Of a DNA stretch of 64,000 nt, positions 22,741-34,000 are shown one piece after another. Both the position numbers and the translations under genes were made by a program. The stretch comes from Ancylostoma caninum (taxonomy: Eukaryota > Nematoda > Chromadorea > Rhabditida > Ancylostomatidae), in NCBI GenBank assembly GCA_037903475.1, contig JBAJFG010000047.1, positions 5,556,001 to 5,620,000 on the forward strand. Reading direction: 5' to 3'. The notes below the pieces were generated by a model, which saw only the letters and a list, made by a program, of their open reading frames with translations, searched no databases and had not been told where the DNA came from. Numbering within the stretch: the first letter of the stretch is position 1; the number at the start of each line of letters is the position of its first letter.

Positions 22741-24212
22741 ATCCAATCAACTAAATAGGGATACGGATCCACCGATGGAGAAAGGGCCCGCCGTGGCCCA
22801 GTGCTGTGGGGAACGCCGTGGGGTGGGTCCAGCTATGGAGAAAAGGCCCGCTAGGGCCCAATGGAGCGGGGGACGCCAAGATACGGGTCCACCGATGGAG
22901 AAAAGGCCCGCCGTGGCCCAGTGGTGCGAGGAACTCCATGACATGGGTCCACCGATGGAGAAAGGGCCCGCCGTGGCCCAGTGCTGTGGGGGACGCCATG
23001 GGGTGGGTCCAGCTATGGAGAAAAGGCCCGCTAGGGCCCAATGGAGCGGGGGACGCCAAGATACGGGTCCACCGATGGAGAAAGGGCCCGCCGTGGCCCA
23101 GTGCTGTGGGGAACGCCATGGGGTGGGTCCAGCTATGGAGAAAAGGCCCGCTAGGGCCCAATGGAGCGGGGGACGCCAAGATACGGGTCCACCGATGGAG
23201 AAAAGGCCCGCCGTGGCCCAGTGGTGCGAGGAACTCCATGACATGGGTCCACCGATGGAGAAAGGGCCCGACGTGGCCCAGTGATGCGGGAAACGCCGAG
23301 ACACGGGTCCACCGATGGAGAAAGGGCCCGCCGTGGCCCAGTGCTGTGGGGAACGCCATGACACAGATCCACCGATGAAGAAAGGGCCCACCGTGGCCCA
23401 GCGCCGTGGGGAACTCAATGACACGGGTCCAGCGATGAGAAAGGGCCCGCCGTGGCCCAGTGCTGTGGGGAACGCCATGACGTGGGTCCAGCTATGGAGA
23501 GAAGGCCCGCGAGGGCCCAGTGGTGCGGGGGACACCAGGATACGGGTTCACTTTAGTGTTGAGAATGGCAGGATGCGAACCCGCCCCCTGGAGAACGGAT
23601 CCGGCTTGCCCTAACTGTGAGGAAGGCGCCAGAATGCGGGCGCTCTGATGGAGGAAGAGCCCGCCGTGGCCCAGTAGTATGGATAACACCAGGATACGGG
23701 TCCGCCAATATAGGATTGGTCCGCTGTGATTCAGTAAAGTGGAGAATACCAGGATACGGTTCAGGCCTAATGTGTGAAGATGGCGCCAGAATACGGGTCC
23801 ACCGATGGAGGAAAGTCCACTGCGGCCCAGTAGTGTGGAAAACACTCGGATACAATTTCGCTTTGTCCAATAATGTGGGGTACGGCAGGATACAGTTCCG
23901 CCGATGAAGAACGCGTCCACGTTGGCCGGATAGTGAGGAATACGCACGAATACGCCATACGCGATGGGGAACGAACTTCTCATTCGCATACTCAACTCAT
24001 AAGAAGGACTTCATGTTTGGGCCCATTGGAAGATTTGTTCTGCTTCTCTTATACGTAACTTATAAGAAGGTTTTTGAATTTGAGCTCAGTTAATGATTAA
24101 TTTTGCTCATTTGCTAATTTTCTAAGCATTTTGCACGTGTGGAGCTTTTGCATATGCCTCAAGTGGCTGCCCCACCCCACTTTCTAGCGTCCCGAAGGGG
24201 CGCTAGTCTGTT
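22741..24212 (+). mobile_element. Minisatellite-bearing element ending in a hairpin, copy 1
   Basis: A 60-bp minisatellite (22769-23547), a decayed continuation to about 23960, a unique tail (24060-24180) and a terminal hairpin at about 24188-24210. The tail and hairpin are shared with the copy at 48430-49304, including CTCAAGTGGCTGCCCCACCC. The two copies diverge right after CGCTAGTCT, marking a shared 3' end. Internal tandem repeats with a terminal hairpin resemble non-autonomous Helentron/Helitron-type elements (inference). There is no coding capacity. Confidence 0.6.
22769..23547. repeat. 60-bp minisatellite, 13 units, with higher-order order
   Basis: Thirteen units of exactly 60 bp (one of 59) start with CCACCGATGGAGAAA or CCAGCTATGGAGAAA. 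Three unit types, A (ends GGGGTGGGT), B (CCAGCTATGG start, ends GATACGGGT) and C (ends GACATGGGT), follow the order A B C A B A B C and then diverge. Because 60 is a multiple of three and the unit has few stops, long repetitive frames appear on both strands; these are not genes. Confidence 0.95.
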
Positions 24213-26031
24213 ATCCGCACCGTTATCCGGGTTGTTGAAAATCTCGTATCCGCTCATCCCGGCGAACCAATCTACCTATCCGAACTTTTGGAGAGGTTGT
24301 GGACAAAGCCGAGGTGGGATTGCGAAGTTCTCGCCCTATGTACTCTTCTTCCAGTCGCACATGTAGCGCACTTTCTACCCTCTGGATGTTTCGCTGCAGA
24401 TGCTGGTGAACGAATTCAGTTCATTCTGATTTCTCCCGTGTTGGCAGTTTAGAGGAACACCATGAACATCAACATCATTCGTGTCAGCATTCAAGAATGT
24501 GTCGTGCAACTGCTTCTCTACACAGCGATTTCGAACGAGATGTAACAAACATATGTCTGTGTCCATGATTAGTAATTTGTAATTGATCCATAGAGAGGTT
24601 TTCGCAGGCTCTGACGTTCTGATCTTGATTACTCTATCCTGTTTTTATGAAGCGGTGTGTGGAATAAGAAAGATGTGCTTCGAGGATGGGCTGTGAGGAA
24701 CCTACAGAGTAGGAGCTCACGATCGTGTCTCACTTCAACCCACTTCCCTGAAGTTGGTCAGGTTTAAGAGACTTCCGGGCATTGCGTAATCCACTCTGTT
24801 AGTGGGAGCAGCAATGGGTCGATACATATGGTTGATAGTCTCACGTATGCCGCGGTTTAAATCTGTAATTTTATCACCGTTTTGAGCCTTCCATGACCTT
24901 CCTGTGGTGCCTCCTTAATTTACTTTCCTTGCGAAGGGCTGCATTGTGACTTGCCATGATGTATAGCATAAACAAATAAATAAAAGATCTTATCTTCACC
25001 ATCAATTTGGCTTCGAATCCATGAAAAATTACGAACTAGATAACATTTTCTTCTCAAGTCTATTTTCAGAAGTTGATCGTGCATCTGGCGCTAGATTTCG
25101 TCTTCGCGTTACAAGGCGACATCCATGGATATTTTCATCATCTGTTTGGAAAAAAATCTACATAGGATAACAGAATGAGAGAACAATAGCAAAAAGTTTC
25201 TTGCTATGTTGTGCACAGTATGTTACTTACAAATAGATTCTGTTTTGTCCATATCCATAGAAATGCCTCTTTACTGAGCAAATTTTGCCCTACCCTTCCT
25301 CCTCCTGCCCATGGTTACCTGAGAATCAGGTTACTTATACGCTAGAAACGCTCGCACAGCGAGTACTCGAAGTTGTACTTGATAATTCGCACTCAACGGC
25401 CGCGTGCTGATTACGAGAACAGCCGGGAACGCCGCCTCTAATCACATCTCGGCAAATTCCCATCATACTGAGCTCTTTGTTGGTCAATCGCACTCGCCCT
25501 TTCATTCTCCTCATCTGCTGCCATCCATGGGTCTCCCTTATTCATCGTTTTCAGTGGCATTACCTATTCGTTAGACGCCGACAAATAAGGGTTGTTTGGG
25601 CTGTTGCAGACCTCCTTTTATTGCTATAACTAGAATATTGTTGCCACCTGTGATCCACGCGCAAAAAGACTTTAACGGATAATATTAAAAATGCTTTTCT
25701 TCCTTATGATCTAGATATATGTGGAAACATCACTGAGATAACTCTGGGTAGACGCGTTGACACCCATGTTAAGAATGGGTAGATTTTTGTAGCGTCAACT
25801 TCCACCCTGAGTAATCTCAATGATGCATGCGACTTCTGTGTCGAAGGAATGGTCTGAATTATCACACGAGGAGAGTCTGGGAACCTTTGGAGCGCTTCCT
25901 TTATTGTTTCCTAGGAAGACAACTAATTTCCTTGTTACTCGGACGCATAGTTTAGACTACCCTTGGTAACTGCATTAATGCACTCAAATTTACTCTTTAC
26001 CTGTCACCCAACATACAATACCCCCCCCCCC
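24213..26031. other. Non-genic stretch with a LINE-like 3' tail
   Basis: Positions about 24600-24990 end in GTATAGCATAAACAAATAAATAAAAG, the kind of tail left by non-LTR elements such as RTE. The sequence around 25790-25830 (GAGTAATCTCAATGATGCATGC) recurs near 30460. No gene is recognised. Confidence 0.45.
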
Positions 26032-26488
26032 CTAAATTCTTTAAAAAAGTACACTCGGTGCGCGAAGTTGCGTTCTTTTCGTTCCTTCCCTATAAATTTG
26101 TAAAGGCGAGAAGTAATGCAAAATAAAACCGTTGGGAAGAAGCGTAGTCGACTCAATCTCAGTCTCATATTGAGTTGGCTACAGTTTTTAGCCTCAGCAT
26201 GAAATTTTAGGCGTTCTCGCTCTGCCACAATTTTGTCGCGCATCGCTTGGCTCGCCGCATGCGGCGTCGCGTGCCGTTCGCGACGAAATCCCTCAAAAAA
26301 AGAAACGCTCAAATTTCACAATTTAACATGAATTTTATAGCAAACTCCATATAGGTAGGTCAAGAAGAAATGTACGGTTTCCTTGATCTACTCGGACTTT
26401 CGATAGACTGCATTTTACCAAATTTGTAGGGAACGGAACGAAAAGAACGCAACTTCGCGGGCCGAGTGTACTTTTTTGAAGAACTTAG
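26032..26488. mobile_element. Foldback MITE with ~65-bp inverted repeats
   Basis: The left arm (CTAAATTCTTTAAAAAAGTA, CACTCGGTGCGCGAAGTTGCG, then TTCTTTTCGTTCC) is the reverse complement of the right arm ending CTTTTTTGAAGAACTTAG at 26488, with only a few mismatches. The interior has no gene. A C12 run precedes it. Confidence 0.85.
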
Positions 26489-27469
26489 CGAGGGTATTGT
26501 AATTACCTATGGCGGTACTCAGGGCCGCATGCATCATTAAATGGGTAATCGTACCCATGCGACTACTCAAGCCTCCAATGATGCTTCCGGGCCTTGAAGT
26601 TGTGCGATATTTTTTGAAAGGCTGTTGATGATGGAAGTCACTAGGGACAACTCAACTATGGCGTCAAGCCGAAAAAAGGCGAACACAGCGACTCACATTT
26701 TGAGTCTACGCTTACGACTTGGTTTTCCCTATATCCCTACCCCGTACCTTTTAGAATGCTACAGAGAGGGCCAAAATCATACATATTGACAGCTATAGAC
26801 ACACATAAAAAGCGCAGTTCAAAAGAATTCCAAGGACCACTGTAGGGTTCATGCCTACTAAACGGTTAACAAGATATAGCATTGGATCTCGAAATATTGT
26901 CAATCAGCTGCTAGGCAGGTCTTGAGGGGAGCGTCCCACCATGTTTTCTTGCTTGAACTGCTCCCAGAGTCTTGACTACTCGTCACAGAATCTATACTTT
27001 GGACCCTCTCACGGTTCTCCCCATTTCAGTGACTTGGAATATGCACTTTTAGAGTTAGTATGATTGAGGATTTATGTCTGACACATGAAAAACGAGGTGG
27101 TATGCTTCTTCCAAGTTGTTTTCGTTTATGGTGGCATGAAAGCGAGATCGTCGCACTCTTCTCAAGTCATTTGAATTGCTTATTTCAACAATGACTTACT
27201 ACTTTCATACGATTTACTGAAAAGATTGGTGAGCCTTGAACCCTTGAGTTTTCCATTGTTACTGATTTACAGCTCAGGCTTTCAAACGCCGCGTCTAAAA
27301 CTCAGATTGGGTCCAATTTTTTTTACAGAAAGAGTTTGTTCCGATTTCAACAAGCCATTCCATACTAATATATTTCCTGAGTAAAAACATTCTTTTTAGG
27401 AAAACACTGAATGACTTTATTCAATTACTTGTACTTTGACGATTTGTGGCAATTGCATGCACTTGTATG
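26489..27469. other. Non-genic stretch
   Basis: No exon, tandem repeat or recognised element beyond a GGTAATCGTACCCATGCG word related to repeats at 20460 and 29980. Confidence 0.35.
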
Positions 27470-27471
27470 TA

Positions 27472-27742
27472 CAGTGGACGGCAATGGTGGTGGCCCATCT
27501 GCGGCCTCGAGAAGGACGCCGCGCAACCGCACCGCGCGCGCTGGGATCGGTGTCGTCTGCCACCGGAATGCTATTCCTAAGCTTTTTTCTTACCGATTTG
27601 GTCAAAAATCCTTGAAATTGGGTGGAAAAGCTGCTAGAAATAGCATAACAGCAGCAGAAAACATCAGTTACGGCACGCGCGGCGCGGTTGCGCGACGTCC
27701 TTCTCGAGGCCGCAGATGGGCCAACGCCACTGCCGTCCACTG
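27472..27742. mobile_element. Palindromic TA-flanked MITE, copy 3 (best preserved)
   Basis: The element runs from CAGTGGACGGCAATGG to CCACTGCCGTCCACTG and is flanked on both sides by TA. Its GC-rich arms (GGCCCATCTGCGGCCTCGAG against CTCGAGGCCGCAGATGGGCC) are near-perfect inverted repeats for over 80 bp. Frames on both strands are open only because of the palindrome. Confidence 0.9.
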
Positions 27743-30058
27743 TAAGTACATATGTACATGCTCAGTGAACAAAGAAATAAATAAACCTTCACGTTGCGAT
27801 TAGGTATTCAGAGAAAAATCGTCTTGAAAACCAAAAGAAAACACAAGTATTCCATGAAAAGACATCTATTGGGAGTGTGATTAGTGAATTTAGGTTGTAC
27901 TTACCATGATCAGTGGATTTTTATGCTTGGTTGACACACATGTGAATTCTGTTGCGTTTCGAATGGGATGACAGCTAAGAGACAGCCCATACTGCCTGCT
28001 TCTCCTTTCAACCTCTTCAATCCCTGAGCACTTTCCTCAGCTCTGTTTCTCTTGGAGATGTTTCTTTCATAAGAAATTGATCATATCTTATGATGTTTTC
28101 GAAAATTCACATGAATATAGTTTTTCGACATTGTCAGAAACACTGCAATGTTTCAAATTGAGATGATTACTGTGGTAGTGAAAGTAAAATTTACACCTCG
28201 ACAAGTATACGAAAATCTCTTTGACGGTTGTAATTGTAGAACTGAGCAGGAGAGTTAGAACTAAAGAAATCCTGTAGCGGGATTAACTAACGTTTCCAGG
28301 ACCCTCAGCTACCGCTCTTCTGGCTCGGACGAGTTACTCGAGCAAAATGCGATATGAGTCACTGTTTTTGTCATAACCTACATGTCATAGCTGACTGAGA
28401 GGAACTTGTGGGAGTATACCTTTTCTAGAAAAGCTCGTTCATTATTACAATGTCGAGTAGTTCACAACCCTGATGTTCATGATTTACCCACTGGACAAAA
28501 CATGCACGCGAGAACACTGATTCGAGACAATAGGAAAACTCTCCTGGAAAATCTCCTAAACAAAGGAGAATCTGAATCTTCCCTTACTTTACTTTCGCTC
28601 ATTTTTCCAATCGGTTCTCCTTTCAACAAACAATCCCTTTCAATTCAGGCTCAGAAAGCAGCAGTGGGCCACTCACCCCCGATAATGGCCGCATAATCTT
28701 ATTAGTCGAGGATTTTGACGGCGTATGAGGCAAGTTTGTGGATTTGCACTTCGCACCTTGAGTGAGGACGTCCCTAATCCAAGAAGATTTCGATCCTTGC
28801 ACTTTATCTACATTTTACGTTTTAAATTTGGAGGCTATTATGTGGTGTTTAGATGGTGTTTCTTTCATTCATTTTTAGATATATATTACATTAATCAACA
28901 CATAAAATATCAACTTACATTGTCTCCTTACTAAGAAGTTGGTTAAACATATCATTTATTGCAATTTTTTCTTCCGAAAAATCATATTTCTGCCCTGTGC
29001 TGAGTGAAAAATCAATTTCCCTCCCCCCTCTTGCCTAAAAGTGCTAATATATAGCACTCAAGGGAGAACGATGTTCAGGTAAGGAAGGAACGTAGGTACA
29101 AGTCTCGGGAACGGTTCCTTTGACCACGTTGCTTTCGAATGTGAATTTCCAAAAACTTATTTCCTTTTTCCAATATTTGAAAAGTTTCCAGGGCTAATCC
29201 CAGAAAATTTCAGGGAAAAGAACAATCTTTACTCAGTTAGGGTTTCTAGCCAGTACATCTCACCACTGCACCCCCAATGCTAGGTCAACAGCGATTGTTG
29301 ACACAACTCGTCCGAACGGTTGTAGTCTCCAACGGTGTCTTATCTTTGTGTAGTTGTATTTAGAGCCAATAGAGCCAGCTGATAGCTGTAACTAACAGTC
29401 TGCAAAGCATCATGGCCTTGTGACTTTTGGCTTTTAAATTACACACTTTTTATGTGTTAATGTTCACAAAAATGTATAAAAATTCAGTATTTTACTGAAC
29501 CTTCCTTTGAAAATCACAGAAATAACGTTCCGAAGACCAAGTCTTGATAAAGAGCAGTAAACGGCTTACCCTCTCATTATGTGGGACAAATCATAGCGCT
29601 CCTCCATACAAGCATGAGTTCTGGTATAAAAAGCAAAAAAATTCTCGGAATTTCTCAAAAATATTAAGCTGAACTCTCTATTTTCTGAGTTTTTGGAAAT
29701 TTGCAGAGGCGTGTTCTTGGAACTCCATCGTCCACGTATTTTTTTTTGTTTACAACAATGAAATACTTAGGGACCATCAAAATGAATATCCCATGTCGAT
29801 GCTAGTTCAGGTTGCACGTTTGCACGATATTTGCATGAAGTACGCATGACGAGAGCTTATTGCAAATCTCGCGTTAATTATGTTTCTCTTCATTTACTGA
29901 GTAGACATCGATACATGTACTGAATACCTTAAAAAGGATGACTTTTGCTTTTGCCATGTCCGGATGCGCTGTTGAAAAAAATGGGTAATCTCATACCCAA
30001 GGGTAGCAGCTAGGTGCAAACAACGTCACTTAAGGACAAACATGTCTCAGCAAACATA
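27743..30058. other. Non-genic stretch
   Basis: No recognised gene. A frame at 28406-28696 has no family match and no splice context I trust. A short palindrome GTGCTAATATATAGCAC lies at about 29040-29056. The right edge holds the dispersed word GGGTAGCAGCTAGGTG. Confidence 0.4.
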
Positions 30059-30434
30059 AAAACCGTGTCTTGCATGAGATTGAAAGATGCAACGATTAAG
30101 ACATTCGTACTCGTGCAACGTTTTAGTCAATAATTCTATACCAGCAATGGTCAAACCCATGCACAACCCATGCATACCCATCCAGAGCTCATGAGTCTCC
30201 AAAATCCGAAGTAAATTCGATGCAGAACCCACGAAAAACCCATGCATACATACCCATGCAGAACCCATGGGTATGCATGGGTTCTGGTTTTTTTTCTTCG
30301 TGCATACCCATGGGTTTTGCATGGATTTGACCACTGTTAGTATAGAACTATATGTTAAAAAACACCATGTTTCGCATGAGCATGCATGTCTTAATCGTGG
30401 GATTTGCATCTTTCAACCTCATACAAAACACGGC
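30059..30434. mobile_element. Inverted-repeat element rich in CCCATGCAGAACC words
   Basis: The left end (AAAACCGTGTCTTGCATGAG, then ATTGAAAGATGCAACGATTAAGAC) pairs with the right end (GTCTTAATCGTGGGATTTGC, ATCTTTCAACCTCATACAAAACACGG). The interior is built of repeated CCCATGCATACCC/GCAGAACCC words that also fold back. Related sequence occurs at 59586-60301. Confidence 0.75.
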
Positions 30435-31047
30435 TTCTAGGTTTCTTGAGCGTTTACCATGGGTAATCTCAACGATGCATGCCGAATCTGAATAGGGAGC
30501 TAAGAGTTTTGGCAGAATACAACCATGATTCGTGGAAGTTTAAGTGCGACGCGTGATCATAAACCTGATTAGTTCTGCTCTGTGAGACCATCAACAACAC
30601 AAATTTCACGTCAGTGTTAAATGAATGGTTCTAGGAGTCAAGGACAACCTCAGTGTTTATGTTTCGTCAGCCGTAGAACAAGTTCTCATGGTGAAAAACG
30701 TGTGGTTCCATCATGGCACACGTTGCTTTCAGAAGATGAGGAACATGTCACTTTTTACCAAACATGCAGCCTTGGCCTGGATGTATACGATTGGGATTAC
30801 CCAGGGTAAAAGTGTCGATGGCCGTGCCAGCGGCGGGCGAAATTGTGTAGCGTGAACACGTTTACCCGGATTGATCCCAGTTATGCATGAGGGCTCTGGT
30901 TTTCCAGGGCATTTTCCTAACTGCTCCTGGAATTCCTGAAGGAGCTATGTGCGATTTCTTTTCCACAATTTTCCATAACTTCTTACAATTTTGCCTTTTT
31001 CACGAAATTTTAACAGCCCCCATTTTTCATCATTCTAGGAAGCTACA

Positions 31048-34000
31048 ATGGATCTTACAATATTTCTACTGGGAATTAGTATAGCATTTCTGCTGTTTCT
31101 GTTAATTCGATGGTTCCTGGAACGATATGAGATCGACGATCTGGAAAACAAGGCGGTGTTCATCACCGGATGTGACAGCGGTGGGTACCTGAGACATTCT
31201 TCATTTTTTATCTCATTATTGGGTGATTAATTTTTCTCGTTCAAACCCGTGACATTTTTGCTTTTTTTTTTCTCGTTCAATGCTCAACTTGTAGCTCACA
31301 ATGAATGGATGAATACAAGTCCAGATGTGCCGAAATAAAAATTGATAGATGAAAAGCAGTTAAATATAACAAACATAGCACACTTCTCATTATTAAATTC
31401 ACTCATTTTTGAGCCTTTTACTTCACTTTGCCATTTCCTCCGATTGTAAGCTTTTTATTTCCGAGGTTCTTACTCCCGACCTGTAGCTGAATAGTAGTAC
31501 TTCCGTATACTGTTCGTCTAAGAACGATGGAAAAAAAATTCGGCTCAAATGAAACTAGAGATCATAAGCTCTCGAATAGAACTACACTCCATTCCTATTT
31601 ATTTATTTATTTATTCATCTAATTTGTGTGTGGTTTACACATACAATCTCAAGAATACAAGCACAGTGCACTAAACGAACTTTGAAGCACTCCGCATTAT
31701 CATACACATCCCTGCAAACCCGACGAATTCTTCCAGGTTTCGGCAAGGCCCTTGCTATTCGATGCGCTGAGAGAGGTATGCCGGTGTTTGCCGGATGCAT
31801 GTTCGAAAAGGTGAGCAAGGCTCTTTCTTGAGAAAAAAGAAACTTCTAGAATGCAGCAGTTAACCATTAGCAATGTACATACAGCAAGAGCCGATGGTGG
31901 TGCGTTTTCCGGGACCCAGGAAGCATGCGACGTGACTGCGTCACTCGCGCTCAAACCCTGGCGTCTACGGACACTTACCACCCGCACGCGTTGCGTCAGG
32001 CTGTTTTGCCTTTTTCGAACATGAGTCAAAAGGTGGTCTAACCCATTCTAGCACCTCGTTAGACATATTAGGTCAAATTATAAAACTAGATTTTTAATCG
32101 TAATGAAAATTTCGCGAATTTTCAAGGATTTAAAAGGGTACATCTATTTGTGTTTGATACGTTTAGTATTCGTTTTGTGCATTACCCTAATACGGATTCT
32201 AAACTAAGGAATATGCCTTTTCTGCACTCATCAGTAAGGGAAAAAAGGCATTGGAATTTGTGCTTTATAATCATTCTTCATTTTTAGATATTCTTGTAGA
32301 TTAAAATCGTTATTAGTGTTGTTATACTTTTAATATTTAATATTTCCCAGAAAAATACCAGGAGCAGCTACTTTCTATGCACGTCTCACAGGGGCCTGAC
32401 GCGCGCGGGTGGTAAGTGTCCGATAATGAAACCCTGGCCGCGGCAAGTAGAGTTTATTTTTTTGATAGTTATCATCAAACGTGACGAAAAACTTTCATGA
32501 AAGCTCTGATTTTTCACTACGGCAAAGATTCCAGTGCGAGCGACGCGGCCGCGCTTCGTGCTTCTTATGCCTGTGAAAACCCCACTACCTTCAACGTTCA
32601 CAGATCCGATAAGGCGTGTGGGCTCTAGCGAATACATACATGTTTCGTCGGATTTATTCAGTTGAACTCGCAGAACTTAAGAAGAAATCGCGAGAGGTAA
32701 TTACAATTCTAGATGTGCTCAAATAATTTTTTTTAGTCGATCTCCGAATATAAGGTCCTGTCACGCAATTACCGTACTCCAATCGATGCTTTCATTCTTG
32801 ACGTGACAAAGGATGACAGCGTCGAGAACGCTAAGAAATATGTGGAGAACAAGACGCAGAAATACGGCGGTAGGTCAGAATTCCTTTCGGCGTTGAGGGC
32901 GTTGGGAGACCACAAATGCAGCAGTGGTCTTGCCGCACCGCAATGGAGTGCGTCGCGTGTCACTGAATCAGCTCCGCTACAGTCAGCTGTAGCTAAAATT
33001 GAAAATTCGTGTTATTTCTATACTTTCAAATTCATATTCAAGATATTGAACCACCTTTGCTTTTTTTTTCTTTCGTACAGTTGGCTGTACTATCTCAGGT
33101 CTACATGGCGTCGTCAACAACGCAGGTGTCTTGGGTCACACGTTTTTCGATGACTTCCTCACTGTAGATGACTACAAGAACGTGGCAGAGGTGAACACAT
33201 GGGGTGTGATTCGAATTACCCACGCTATGAAACCACTTGTGAAGAGAACCAGGTTCGCATTGTAACTGTTCTCACCACAAGTACAGTAGAATGCTACTGT
33301 ATCCATACAGAATCTCATGTTTCAAAGGGGACGTATAGTTACGGTAACGAGTATATGTTCTCGTCTCGGTTTAATGGGTATTGGTCCGTACACAGCGGCA
33401 AAATTCGCTTTGACTGGCTACTGTGATGTCATCAGGTGCGTTTAGTCTTTGTCTCTCGCCACGATTTCCATTTTTGTGCGATTTTTGAAAAAGTATGTTT
33501 ATTGCAGATCAGAACTTCGAATGTTCGGTGTTTCATTGCACGTTTTGGAGCCGGGTTTCTTCAACACTTCGCTAACAAGCGCAGAAAATGTTGAGGTAAA
33601 TAATTTCGAGATCAACAAAACTGGCTATTACTCGAAATTACTTATTCGCAACAAACACAAGTGTCAATCATTGAAGCACATCTGAAAACGAGGCCGCGCC
33701 GCACCATCTATGCGGTGCGGCAGACCATCCACCATTGCGCACGTTTGAGCGTGACTGGGATGTCCGTGTTATCAGAAAATGCAAACATAGAGAAATTAGA
33801 GACGGAAGAAACCAGCAAAGCAGCATTCACCATCACATTTGAGAACCACAACACCCAGCTGGTCTGCCGCACCGCGTAGGCAGTGCAGCGCAGCCTCGCT
33901 TCCAGGTGTGCAATAACGATTGACCTGTCTGTCGGCAGTGAGCTGTCTGCATATAGCACAGGTGACGTCTGCATATAGCATATATGTAATGCAAAGAAGA

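Noticed and set aside
22747..23614. Long open frames on both strands (up to 262 codons)
   Set aside because: They are by-products of a 60-bp tandem repeat whose length is a multiple of three. The translations simply repeat the unit and occur in several frames at once.
24188..24210. Hairpin considered as a bacterial-type terminator or a tRNA piece
   Set aside because: The genome is a nematode's, the hairpin lacks a T-tract and has no tRNA features. The shared boundary with the second copy points to a mobile-element end instead.
27411..27803. Overlapping frames on both strands of about 110-130 codons
   Set aside because: They are mirror translations of the palindromic MITE arms.
30625..30855. 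76-codon plus-strand frame upstream of the SDR gene
   Set aside because: It looks mildly protein-like, but no donor connects it in phase to the SDR start, which has its own acceptor and ATG, and no family is recognised.
32642..32697. Possible extra SDR exon (FRRIYSVELAELKKKSRE)
   Set aside because: Including it breaks the phase with the preceding GT donor, and it would lengthen the segment before LDVTK beyond the family norm. Direct joining of 31810 to 32737 is in phase and gives the right spacing.
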